DNA of 64,000 bases from an uncultured Clostridia bacterium. Its GTDB lineage: Bacteria; Bacillota; Clostridia; Christensenellales; UBA1242. The notes under the pieces are model-generated. The model was not told where the DNA came from, ran no database searches, and saw nothing but the letters and a program-made list of their open reading frames with translations. The stretch's first letter is position 1, and every line of letters starts with the position of its first letter. Below, in pieces: positions 50,710-57,552 of this stretch. Location: the NCBI GenBank assembly GCA_944383315.1, contig CALWPB010000004.1, forward strand, positions 1-64,000, in the 5' to 3' direction. The position numbers and the translations under genes are program-made.

Positions 50710-51246
50710 ATGACTAAAACCACTTTTTATCTTTCCTTATATATAATAGGAATTATTATAGCGAGTGCTGGCATTATTTGTTTGTTTTCGATTTTATACC
50801 CAATTAAATATAAAGAAACAATCACAGAAATTGCCAATCAATATAATATTGAACCTGTGATGATTGCAAGCATAATTAATGCTGAAAGCGGCTTTGATAC
50901 AGGTGCAATATCGAATGTTGGGGCTGTTGGATTAATGCAATTAATGCCCGCTACCGCTGAATACATTGCTCAAAAAAATGGACTTAAATATGACAGTGCG
51001 TGTCTAACCGAACCTGAATACAATATAACCTTAGGTACGGCTTATTTTTCGTATTTGCTTGAAATTTTTGGCGATACGGACACTGCAATTTGTGCATACA
51101 ATGCAGGGCCTAACAAGGTGAAAGAGTGGCTTCAAAATGACGAATATTCAAAAAATGGAGTTCTTTTATCTACCCCCTATCCCGCAACTAACTATTATCT
51201 AGCAAAAATTAGACAGAATGTTCAAATTTACACTAAATTTTTTTAA
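50710..51246 (+). CDS. Membrane-anchored lytic transglycosylase (SLT domain)
   Basis: This Slt/MltC-like enzyme would cleave peptidoglycan between MurNAc and GlcNAc outside the membrane. In 178 residues it has an N-terminal membrane anchor (8-30) followed by the transglycosylase core: catalytic Glu59 in NAESGF, AVGLMQLMPATAEYIA (about 76-91), NITLGTAYFSYLL and ICAYNAGPNKVKEW. It is a compact single-domain form. The ribosome site is poor, so expression may be low or the mRNA short-leadered. Confidence 0.92.
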   Translation: MTKTTFYLSLYIIGIIIASAGIICLFSILYPIKYKETITEIANQYNIEPVMIASIINAESGFDTGAISNVGAVGLMQLMPATAEYIAQKNGLKYDSACLTEPEYNITLGTAYFSYLLEIFGDTDTAICAYNAGPNKVKEWLQNDEYSKNGVLLSTPYPATNYYLAKIRQNVQIYTKFF

Positions 51247-51259
51247 ATTCATTTTTTCG

Positions 51260-51289
51260 TTGACTTAATCATTTTTCAAATGATATAAT
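51260..51289 (+). promoter_or_regulatory. Promoter for the divergent DegV-like gene
   Basis: TTGACT (51260-51265), an 18-bp spacer and TATAAT (51284-51289), followed by a GGGGGG ribosome site. Confidence 0.65.
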
Positions 51290-51315
51290 AATGTAAGATA
51301 AAAAGGGGGGCTACA

Positions 51316-52182
51316 ATGGTTAAATTTTTTATTGATGCGTATGCTGATATGTTTGGCAAGGAACTAAAAACCACAGATTTGCATTTAGTACCCAGCAAAA
51401 TCAAACACGGTTCGCGCACAACTTATTTTAAAGGATATACGGCTAATACTGATTTTGAAAAAATCGCCACAGAAATCAAAGCAAACAAGTACTCAATTAT
51501 TCCACTCACCTATGATGAATGGTACGAATTTTTTGAGCAAGAAATCAAAGACGGCAATGACGTAGTATATTTTTCTGTATCTACCAAACTTCTTCTAGAT
51601 GGTGGCGAAGCAGTACGCAAAGCATTTAAAAGCTTAAATAAAAAATATCCACAACGCACCGCTATTCTTGTAGACACAAAAACTGTTTCTCGTGGTACTA
51701 GCGAGATTGCGGCACTTGTAAATCTTGTGTACAAACGTGAAAACAATCTTGATGCTGCGCTTGATTTTGCGGATACCCTTATTGGGAAATTTGTAAGTTT
51801 ATTTGTAGTAGACAGTGCAGAAGGTTTGAAAGTTAGTCAAGTATTCAACAAAACAATGACGAGTTTTACGGGCGCAAGTCTAAATCTCAAACCTATTATG
51901 AGTATTGATACCGAGGGGAATTTCAAGATTTTAGACAAGGCTAAATCGTTTAAGTCTGCTGCCTCAAAACTATACAGCAATGTTAAAGAAAACGGACAAA
52001 ACATTGCGGACTATACTTTTAGCATTGTTAGTTTTAACGCGGATGCAGAAGCACAAGCCTTGTACAAAAAATTCCGCGAAGTTGTTAATGAGAATGAAAT
52101 AAGATTAGTTCCGCTATCGCTCAACAATGCAATACTTGTCGGCGGCAAGTGTATTGCTCTCACCTTCCACAGTAAATATTAA
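51316..52182 (+). CDS. Divergent DegV-family fatty-acid-binding protein
   Basis: The 288-residue protein resembles DegV/FakB proteins, which carry fatty acids to the kinase FakA. Family landmarks are the N-terminal ligand-binding start (FFIDAYADMFG, in place of the usual V-D-S/T-x-x-D), YFSVSTKLLLDGGEAVRKAF, ILVDTKTVSRGTSEIAALV, FTGASLNLKPIMSIDTEGNFKIL and the late VGGKCIALTFH. Canonical Ser/Thr motifs are altered, so binding may differ. It stands alone with its own promoter. The canonical paralogue is at 61879 and the kinase at 26602. Confidence 0.8.
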   Translation: MVKFFIDAYADMFGKELKTTDLHLVPSKIKHGSRTTYFKGYTANTDFEKIATEIKANKYSIIPLTYDEWYEFFEQEIKDGNDVVYFSVSTKLLLDGGEAVRKAFKSLNKKYPQRTAILVDTKTVSRGTSEIAALVNLVYKRENNLDAALDFADTLIGKFVSLFVVDSAEGLKVSQVFNKTMTSFTGASLNLKPIMSIDTEGNFKILDKAKSFKSAASKLYSNVKENGQNIADYTFSIVSFNADAEAQALYKKFREVVNENEIRLVPLSLNNAILVGGKCIALTFHSKY

Positions 52183-52201
52183 TAATGATAAAAACAACTA
52201 A

Positions 52202-52232
52202 AAAAGAATAATGCTTTCTGCATTATCCTTTC
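52202..52232. terminator. Bidirectional terminator between the DegV-like and lipoprotein genes
   Basis: ATAATGC (52208-52214) and GCATTAT (52220-52226) pair around TTTCT, with A/T-rich flanks on both sides. Confidence 0.75.
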
Positions 52233-52254
52233 TTTTATACTGTTTAAAATATTT

Positions 52255-53430
52255 TTACAAAATATCGCTAAAGTCAACAATAAAACTACCATCGGTATAA
52301 TTTGATATATCTTTTGGAACAGTTATTTGACTTGCTGAGTATTTAATGATGTATTCAAAGTACAAACTTGTTTTCTCAAGACCTTTTTCCTCAGTAGTTT
52401 CCGTTATATACTTTGTAAGACTACCGTCCCTAATCTCATAATAATAACGTTGTGTTGAATATGTGGTTTCGTTATTTTCTGTCACACTTTCTTGAATTAC
52501 AAAATTTAAGTTGTATGAATTGTCCCCTACTTTCTTTAAATCAGTAGTAACGGTTGTGTTTGTTCGATTACCCATTATTTGCAAAGCATAATATTCCGCC
52601 TCTGCCAAACTATTCATACTACCACTAATAAATATACTTCCATTAGAAATTGGAGAATTTACGGTAGGAGCAGAAAAAAGTTCATCATTTATAAAAATGT
52701 AAATAGAATTACCTTGTTGGGCATTAGTAAGTTCGTAAAGTTTCTGCGTTCCTTCGGCATCAAAGTCAATAACGACGCCGTATTCATAATTGCCGTTTGA
52801 AGTCGCTTGATATAAAGCATAGGCATCAGTAATATTTTCTCCCGTTAATTCTGCTGTTGCTTCCGTACTGTTAGTGCTTTTAAATTCAACTTTGGCTGGT
52901 TCTTGAATATAAATGTCATTCTTTGTAATTACTTTAACACTTTCCATTGTCAAAGCAAAACTTGTCAGTGTCAAATAATCTGTCGGTAAAATTGATTGTT
53001 TTTGATGTAAATCAGTATTAAAATAATAATACGCTCCACCAATCTGGGCAATATCAAATTGAGAATTTATTTGAGTAGTATTGTTTGTTGTCAATCCGCC
53101 GCTGTTTGCTTTTACACGCAAATCACCATTTAAATCAGCGCTTCCTACCTTCTGCCCTTCTTTATCATTTACCATAAGAGTCATTTTTGCATTAAGCGTT
53201 AAATTGCTTGATTCGGTTTTACGTATTGTACGAATAGTTTGCTCCATAGTATAATCGCCAACTGCTGCATATTTTTCCGCAGTTGTTGCGCTAGAAAGTG
53301 CAGTGAATGCTTCATCTTGCTCAATAGGTGTACCACCACAGGCAGTGAAAACGAACAAGCACGAAACGATTGTTACAAGCGCAATAGAAATTTTCCACCA
53401 AGCACTTGCATTAATAGATTTTGTTTTCAT
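52255..53430 (-). CDS. Predicted lipoprotein of unknown function
   Basis: The 391-residue protein has a lipoprotein signal (ISIALVTIVSCLFVFTACGG; the lipidated Cys is near residue 31). The mature part looks like a large beta-rich solute- or lipid-binding fold of the LolA/DUF6612-like style (TAEKYAAVGDYTMEQTIRTIRKTESSNLTLNAKMTLMV, then ADLNGDLRVKANSGG), but I cannot assign it firmly. It has its own consensus promoter and a terminator shared with the convergent DegV-like gene. Confidence 0.82.
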   Translation of the reverse strand: MKTKSINASAWWKISIALVTIVSCLFVFTACGGTPIEQDEAFTALSSATTAEKYAAVGDYTMEQTIRTIRKTESSNLTLNAKMTLMVNDKEGQKVGSADLNGDLRVKANSGGLTTNNTTQINSQFDIAQIGGAYYYFNTDLHQKQSILPTDYLTLTSFALTMESVKVITKNDIYIQEPAKVEFKSTNSTEATAELTGENITDAYALYQATSNGNYEYGVVIDFDAEGTQKLYELTNAQQGNSIYIFINDELFSAPTVNSPISNGSIFISGSMNSLAEAEYYALQIMGNRTNTTVTTDLKKVGDNSYNLNFVIQESVTENNETTYSTQRYYYEIRDGSLTKYITETTEEKGLEKTSLYFEYIIKYSASQITVPKDISNYTDGSFIVDFSDIL

Positions 53431-53459
53431 AAACCAAACTCCTTTTATGTTATATTTAC

Positions 53460-53488
53460 ATTATACAAAATTCGCTAATTTCTGTCAA
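53460..53488 (-). promoter_or_regulatory. Promoter for the 391-aa lipoprotein
   Basis: On the minus strand, TTGACA (53483-53488), a 17-bp spacer and TATAAT (53460-53465), a perfect match. Confidence 0.78.
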
Positions 53489-53601
53489 TTAAAATCTAAA
53501 ATATAGCCATCTGTACTTTTGTAAATAAACAATATAAAAATTATATAATACAACACAAAACAAAATTGTGCGAATTTTTTTGATTTTTTTCAATTTTTTT
53601 G

Positions 53602-53630
53602 TTGACAATAACTAAAATAAATGATATTAT
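53602..53630 (+). promoter_or_regulatory. Promoter for tRNA-Ala/tRNA-Ile
   Basis: TTGACA (53602-53607), a 17-bp spacer and TATTAT (53625-53630), 30 bp upstream of tRNA-Ala. Confidence 0.75.
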
Positions 53631-53660
53631 AAAAAAGTCTTAACAGTAAAAAAGACCTTT

Positions 53661-53737
53661 GGGGGTATAGCTCAGCTGGCTAGAGCACCTGCCTTGCAAG
53701 CAGGGGGTCAAGAGTTCGAATCTCTTTATCTCCACCA
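53661..53737 (+). tRNA. tRNA-Ala (anticodon TGC)
   Basis: A 77-nt cloverleaf with encoded CCA. Acceptor GGGGGTA pairs with TATCTCC (two G-U pairs), the anticodon stem CCTGC/GCAGG encloses CTTGCAA with anticodon TGC, and the T arm is AAGAG/CTCTT around TTCGAAT. It is followed 61 bp later by tRNA-Ile, the pair normally found inside rRNA operons, but no rRNA gene is here. Confidence 0.97.
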
Positions 53738-53798
53738 TTATGGGATTATAAGCTAGCCTTGTAGTCCCATATTAATATCAACTCCTTTTATTATTTTT

Positions 53799-53875
53799 GG
53801 GAAGCTAGCTCAGCTGGTTAGAGCACACGCCTGATAAGCGTGAGGTCGATGGTTCGAGTCCATTGCTTCCCACCA
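53799..53875 (+). tRNA. tRNA-Ile (anticodon GAT)
   Basis: A 77-nt cloverleaf with encoded CCA. Acceptor GGGAAGC pairs with GCTTCCC, the anticodon stem CACGC/GCGTG encloses CTGATAA with anticodon GAT, and the T arm is ATGG/CCAT-type around TTCGAGT. Parts of its 3' half recur three times within the next 310 bp. Confidence 0.97.
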
Positions 53876-53878
53876 GAT

Positions 53879-53907
53879 GAGAGTGTCGCTTGACGCTCTC
53901 GTTTTGT
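53879..53907 (+). terminator. Terminator of the tRNA unit
   Basis: GAGAGTGTC (53879-53887) pairs with GACGCTCTC (53892-53900) around GCTT, then a T-rich run. Confidence 0.85.
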
Positions 53908-53990
53908 TTTTTTACAAGTGATAGACCGTACGCGTGAGCGAGCAGATAAAGCGATATTTTGAGTAATATGATAAAGTATACATTTGTTTA

Positions 53991-54053
53991 GACAAGTGAA
54001 AAGCATTACTGCGAGCCTCGCACACTTGGTCGATGGTTCGAGTCCATCTTGTC
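53991..54053 (+). pseudogene. Degenerate tRNA-like fragment
   Basis: GACAAG (53991-53996) pairs perfectly with CTTGTC (54048-54053) as an acceptor-like stem. The T arm (54028-54047) is identical over 20 bp to tRNA-Ile. The D arm and anticodon arm are missing or collapsed (63 nt in all), so it is not a functional tRNA. Confidence 0.5.
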
Positions 54054-54057
54054 ATAG

Positions 54058-54074
54058 AGCAATGGACTCGAACC
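54058..54074 (-). repeat. Inverted 17-bp copy of the tRNA-Ile T-arm/acceptor region
   Basis: AGCAATGGACTCGAACC is the exact reverse complement of bases in the 3' half of tRNA-Ile. It lies five bases after the tRNA-like fragment. Confidence 0.7.
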
Positions 54075-54166
54075 TAGAACGAGCAATGATAATTTATAGA
54101 TATGTTTATAGTTAAATAAAAGTAACGAATTTGTAAGTTAAACGAAAAATTGCGAGTTTCTAACAC

Positions 54167-54185
54167 AGTCCATTGCTTCCCACCA
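54167..54185 (+). repeat. Direct 19-bp copy of the tRNA-Ile 3' end
   Basis: AGTCCATTGCTTCCCACCA is identical to 53857-53875, including the CCA end, 310 bp downstream. It has the form of an att-type core duplication left by integration at a tRNA, though no integrase is seen in the window. Confidence 0.65.
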
Positions 54186-54207
54186 CAAGCAAGGAGAACG
54201 AGAAAAC

Positions 54208-54372
54208 TTTTGCGAGATTATATCTCGCAAAAAGTAGACTTGTTCTTTTTTTATTGTGTCGCACTTGTGCGGAAGCAATAAAAAGGACAAGGATACTTGC
54301 GCTAATAGCGCAAAAGTTTTTGAGTGGCTTGCGCCGTGGTCTACCGCAAGGGCTGAAAGCCCGCGGCTAGAC
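54208..54372. repeat. Cluster of four inverted repeats
   Basis: The stems are TTTTGCGAGAT and complement (54208-54232), a long imperfect stem-loop (54239-54256 with 54276-54291, inner GCAC/GTGC), TTGCGC/GCGCAA (54297-54313), and a nested hairpin GTCTA..CCGC with GCGG..TAGAC enclosing GGGCT/AGCCC (54339-54372). Together they could form a highly structured RNA or protein-binding DNA. Confidence 0.6.
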
Positions 54373-54425
54373 AACAAACTGGCTGGAACCCTATTATTTT
54401 ACTGTTTAAATTAAAAATAAAACTA

Positions 54426-54454
54426 AAAGAACGTAACTTTAAGTTGCGTTCTTT
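54426..54454 (-). terminator. Terminator of target B
   Basis: AAAGAACG..AACTT and AAGTT..CGTTCTTT arms form a long stem ending just past the stop at 54457. Confidence 0.8.
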
Positions 54455-54456
54455 CT

Positions 54457-56760
54457 TTATAAAAACACAAAATCGCCTGTTTGTCCGTTGTCGGTATCAT
54501 CATTAGTTGTTGAGTTGTCTATTGGGGCAAAGCGGGCTTGGACTATTTTTCCTAATACTGTTGCGCGGGATAATATGGTGGTTTCGTCCGTGCTAACTTG
54601 TATCCCGTCTATGTACCAACCTACAAAGCGGTAGCCTTGCATTTGCACTGCGGCTATTAGGGTAACTGTGTCCGTTGTGGAGTATGTGTCCCCTATTATT
54701 CGGGCTTCCCCGCCTATACTTGCGGTTATTGCCGTGTTGTTGTCTAGGTCAAAAGACAGGCTTGGAGTGGCTGATGCGTCCACACTAAATACTGGCACTA
54801 CCTCCACTCCTTCGGCTTGTTCGCGTGGGAGTGTTAGGGTTGTACCCGTGTATGTGGTGCCGTTTTCAGTGTATAGCATATCCCCTACATACCAGCCGAT
54901 TAGGTAGTATCCTGTATACGGTATCGCTTCGTATGATACTGTAGCACTGGTTGTGCCTGTGCCTAGGTCATTGCCACTTATACGAACTTCCCCGCCTAGT
55001 GTTGCGCTAGCAAATGCATTTGAGCGTTTAAAGTATGCTACCGCTGTGGTATCTTGAGTTATAGTAAAGGTATAAACTGTACCCGCTGTATCATTTCGTA
55101 CTCCATTGATTAACCAGTAATCAAGCCGGTATCCGTCATTTGCGGTAGCGGTCAGGGTTACTTGGTCGCTATATATTCCGCCACTTTGGGAACGAGAATA
55201 TGTGGCTGTACCCCACGTATTGTTATTTGAAGACACAGACACAGTACACGGGGTAAATACTGCGGTGTATGTGGCATTACCTGTTACGGTGGGGCGATAT
55301 GTGGTGCTTGTGGATACCTGCGAGCCATTACGTTCCCATTGGACAAATTTATATCCAGTAATAGGTGTAGCGGTGAGTGTGGCGGTGGTGTTGATTGTGT
55401 ATGTTCCGCCGCCTGTTGCTGTCCCTGTACCTGTTGGAGATACTGCTGTACTAATGGTAGCGGTGGCGGGCTCGAATATAGCGGTATAAGTATAACTGCC
55501 TGATACAGTGAAAGTATAACTTGCACTTGTAGATACTTGGGTGCCGTTACGTTCCCAGCGAACAAAACGGTAGCCACTGTTAGCAGTGGCACGCAAAGTT
55601 ATCGAAGTACCCTGCTTATATGTGCCACCACCTGATACTGTGCCAGAGTTTGCGGGAGTATAGTTTGTTGTGATTGTATAACTTGGTAGTAAATCTTCTA
55701 GTGCTGAAAGGGAGAGATGAGCGGCAGGACGGACGCCGTAGCTATAGTACACATAGTCGAAGCGAGCGGAGCCCGTGGAGCCCACTCGCACCGCATAGTA
55801 GTTAAAGTCAGAGAGGCCGGAGCGCAGCCAGCAATAGTTGCTGTAACCGCTACTACTACTTGAAGTAGACGTATTTGTATCTAATCGTACCGTGCTAAAC
55901 GCACGGTCAGTGGCAGTTAAGCCCCATAAGCCATTGTTTACCTGTACACCATTCGTTGCTGATTGATTGAATACTTCTACACTACTTGGTATCCAGAATT
56001 TATCATTGTATGGTGGATTTGTACTATCCCATAAGTTTTGTGCCCAACCTGTATATTTACCGCTATAACTTTTTAATCCATTGTGGTGGTCATAGTATGA
56101 ACTACCCCAAGTGTATACATCTTCCGTTTGTGTGGCTTGCCAAGTTGCATTCGCTTCATTTGGTGAGCGAACTATTGTGCTGAAATTGTTTAATTTAGCG
56201 GCTATTAAATCATAAATATTATTGGTTACGTCCCTTAGTACTGATTTGGAATAGTTACTATGTTCTGAATAAGGAGCATTACCTGAATAATCTGAAAATG
56301 GACTTGATGTTGATACATTAGCATTATAATCATTATAATCGCTTACTGTATAATTTTTTGTCATCCAAATAGTTAAGTAGCCATTACGAGCGTATACTGC
56401 TTGCCAAGTGATTGGCTTACTTGTATCCATTACGCCACTTGGTGATACATAATACCCCATATTAAAGATAAAACTGTTTGTTGCGGTTATGCCTGCTTGG
56501 TCTGCTATTTGTGGGCTTGTATATGTACCGCCACTTGTTACAAAGTCTAGTTTGTCTACAAATTGAGATACTGCGTTTGCATTGAGTGAGCCATCTGTGT
56601 TGTATAAGTTGCCGCTAATACTTAGAGTTGTTTCCCTTGTGGCGTTTGCTTTATTTATATGATTAACAATCAAGTATACACCGCTACCGATTAAAGCACC
56701 TGCCATAAAAACGACAGCAACTATAACACTTATTAACCTTGCTTTTGCGCTTAACTGCAT
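54457..56760 (-). CDS. DUF6273/InlB-repeat surface protein carrying a DGR-type variable region (target B)
   Basis: This 767-residue paralogue of target A has the same signal anchor (MQLSAKARLISVIVAVVFMAGAL) and the same DUF6273-like domain (FWIPSSVEVFN, NGLWGLTATDRAFS, CWLRSG, YSYGVRPAAH). Residues 309-346 are the hypervariable block, followed by at least five divergent InlB-type repeats (GYRFVRWERNG, GYKFVQWERNG, GYRLDYWLING, GYYLIGWYVG, GYRFVGWYIDG) and the shared tail TDNGQTGDF. GGGGGTGG is the ribosome site. An XRE gene lies divergently upstream, separated by a 790-bp repeat-rich leader with a G11 tract. It is probably a tethered binding protein whose ligand surface is diversified. Confidence 0.9.
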   Translation of the reverse strand: MQLSAKARLISVIVAVVFMAGALIGSGVYLIVNHINKANATRETTLSISGNLYNTDGSLNANAVSQFVDKLDFVTSGGTYTSPQIADQAGITATNSFIFNMGYYVSPSGVMDTSKPITWQAVYARNGYLTIWMTKNYTVSDYNDYNANVSTSSPFSDYSGNAPYSEHSNYSKSVLRDVTNNIYDLIAAKLNNFSTIVRSPNEANATWQATQTEDVYTWGSSYYDHHNGLKSYSGKYTGWAQNLWDSTNPPYNDKFWIPSSVEVFNQSATNGVQVNNGLWGLTATDRAFSTVRLDTNTSTSSSSSGYSNYCWLRSGLSDFNYYAVRVGSTGSARFDYVYYSYGVRPAAHLSLSALEDLLPSYTITTNYTPANSGTVSGGGTYKQGTSITLRATANSGYRFVRWERNGTQVSTSASYTFTVSGSYTYTAIFEPATATISTAVSPTGTGTATGGGTYTINTTATLTATPITGYKFVQWERNGSQVSTSTTYRPTVTGNATYTAVFTPCTVSVSSNNNTWGTATYSRSQSGGIYSDQVTLTATANDGYRLDYWLINGVRNDTAGTVYTFTITQDTTAVAYFKRSNAFASATLGGEVRISGNDLGTGTTSATVSYEAIPYTGYYLIGWYVGDMLYTENGTTYTGTTLTLPREQAEGVEVVPVFSVDASATPSLSFDLDNNTAITASIGGEARIIGDTYSTTDTVTLIAAVQMQGYRFVGWYIDGIQVSTDETTILSRATVLGKIVQARFAPIDNSTTNDDTDNGQTGDFVFL
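55724..55836 (-). other. Candidate DGR variable region B (113 bp)
   Basis: This block is codons 309-346 of target B, collinear with 9591-9703. Fifteen residues differ between the copies: F/L, S/D, A/F, D/N, G/Y, N/Y, M/V, N/G, S/T, N/R, Y/F, G/D, N/Y, R/Y and G/S (A then B). No third-base change occurs, although the flanking DUF6273 DNA is well diverged. Changed codons are mainly NNC/NNT, as expected from AAC/AAT template codons, which cannot mutate to stop codons. Confidence 0.85.
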
Positions 56761-56787
56761 AACACCACCCCCTTAGCTTGTGCGGGT

Positions 56788-56830
56788 GAGATCCTTCGTC
56801 TTAGGCTACGCGGGGAGCGCTCAGGATGAC
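56788..56830. repeat. REP-like intergenic palindrome
   Basis: GAGATCCTTCG at one end and GCGCTCAGGATGAC at the other resemble a short palindromic intergenic sequence (ATCCTTCG...CGCTCAGGAT) that I recall from many bacterial genomes. It is much more GC-rich than the surroundings. Confidence 0.5.
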
Positions 56831-56851
56831 TATTTGCACTAGCAAATAGTC
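56828..56851. repeat. Perfect 10-bp inverted repeat
   Basis: GACTATTTGC and GCAAATAGTC are separated by ACTA. It directly abuts the REP-like palindrome. Confidence 0.7.
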
Positions 56852-56881
56852 TGGCGGTAGTTTGTGCTATATTGGAATGCG

Positions 56882-56966
56882 GATATTCCCGCCAGCCGTG
56901 CAAAATATTAGTAAATAGGCTAGCAGAAGTAAATGTACTAGTAAGAAACAGATATTCCCGCCAGCC
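56882..56966. repeat. 16-bp direct repeat pair upstream of target B
   Basis: GATATTCCCGCCAGCC occurs at 56882-56897 and again at 56951-56966, start to start 69 bp. An inverted CTGGCGG lies at 56851-56857. Confidence 0.7.
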
Positions 56967-57134
56967 CAGTACTTTAATATCATATAGTTGTTGCAGACAA
57001 CGCTTAGGCTGGCTTTCCGTGTGTGTAGTGAATGGATAAAATACACCCCATTGACTTACAAAGGGTTGTTCGTTATTTATTCGTTTTTGTGGAGAGAGAA
57101 AACTTGAAACAAGTTTTTTATAGGCTAAAAAGTA

Positions 57135-57145
57135 CCCCCCCCCCC
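57135..57145 (-). repeat. Homopolymer G11 tract upstream of target B
   Basis: Eleven consecutive C on the plus strand (G on the coding strand of target B) lie 375 bp before its start codon. Such tracts are prone to slippage, and this one is conspicuous in AT-rich DNA. Confidence 0.8.
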
Positions 57146-57490
57146 ATACTATTTGGAAGGTTTGGGGCTAGTGTGTAACTATACATAGCATTACCCCTTT
57201 TTTGTTATCTTACTTAAATTTTAACAAAATATACTGCTTTTTGCAAATGCACGCTTTAAGTTTGGCTCATTTTGAAATTACAATAAAAATATTGTTAAAA
57301 AGCGGGCAAAAACAGTTAAACTTGGAGATTAAATATACAATTTTTGTATTACAATATTGTATTAATAACTCAAAAAAACAAATTTTTTACAAAATTTAGC
57401 CATTATCATAATAATAATCGAGAATATAAAATCATTTTTCCTTTCAAATTTTAAAGGGCAACTACAAAAAATATTTTTATAGTTTTATAA

Positions 57491-57519
57491 AAAATACGGA
57501 GATATTCTCCGTAAGTCAA
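57491..57519 (-). promoter_or_regulatory. Promoter toward target B with operator palindrome in the spacer
   Basis: On the minus strand, TTGACT (57514-57519), a 17-bp spacer and a weaker -10, TATTTT (57491-57496). The palindrome TACGGAGATATTCTCCGTA (57495-57513) fills the spacer, the same design as at target A. Its core GGAGATATTCTCC is 12/13 identical to GGAGATACTCTCC at 10625-10637. Confidence 0.6.
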
Positions 57520-57552
57520 ACAAAACAAATTTAAAATGATAAAATTTAATTT

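Larger units (their letters stand above)
53876..54456. other. Accessory noncoding region after tRNA-Ile: tRNA fragments and hairpin cluster
   Basis: This 581-bp region has no credible gene. In order it contains the tRNA terminator, a degenerate tRNA-like fragment (53991-54053), an inverted tRNA-Ile fragment (54058-54074), a direct copy of the last 19 bp of tRNA-Ile (54167-54185), four hairpins (54208-54372) and the target B terminator (54426-54454). The layout suggests past integration or duplication events at the tRNA. Confidence 0.6.
56761..57552. promoter_or_regulatory. Repeat-rich control region between target B and its XRE gene
   Basis: This 792-bp region has no credible ORF. It holds a REP-like palindrome (56788-56830), a 10-bp perfect inverted repeat (56828-56851), a 16-bp direct repeat (56882-56897 and 56951-56966), a run of 11 C on the plus strand (57135-57145), and the operator-containing promoter (57491-57519). 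If the latter is used, target B has a leader of about 720 nt. Confidence 0.6.

Noticed and set aside
54138-54377. ORFs in the hairpin region after the tRNAs
   Set aside because: No ribosome site, low-quality composition, and the frames run through tRNA fragments and hairpins on both strands.
57121-57160. In-frame phase-variable gene at the G11 tract
   Set aside because: An ATG precedes the tract on the minus strand, but the frame ends within a few codons and does not join target B. Only a leader or promoter effect is plausible.
56761-57200. DGR template repeat near target B
   Set aside because: The region is repeat-rich, but none of the invariant bases of the variable regions (for example GGCGTCCGTCCTGC) occur there on either strand.
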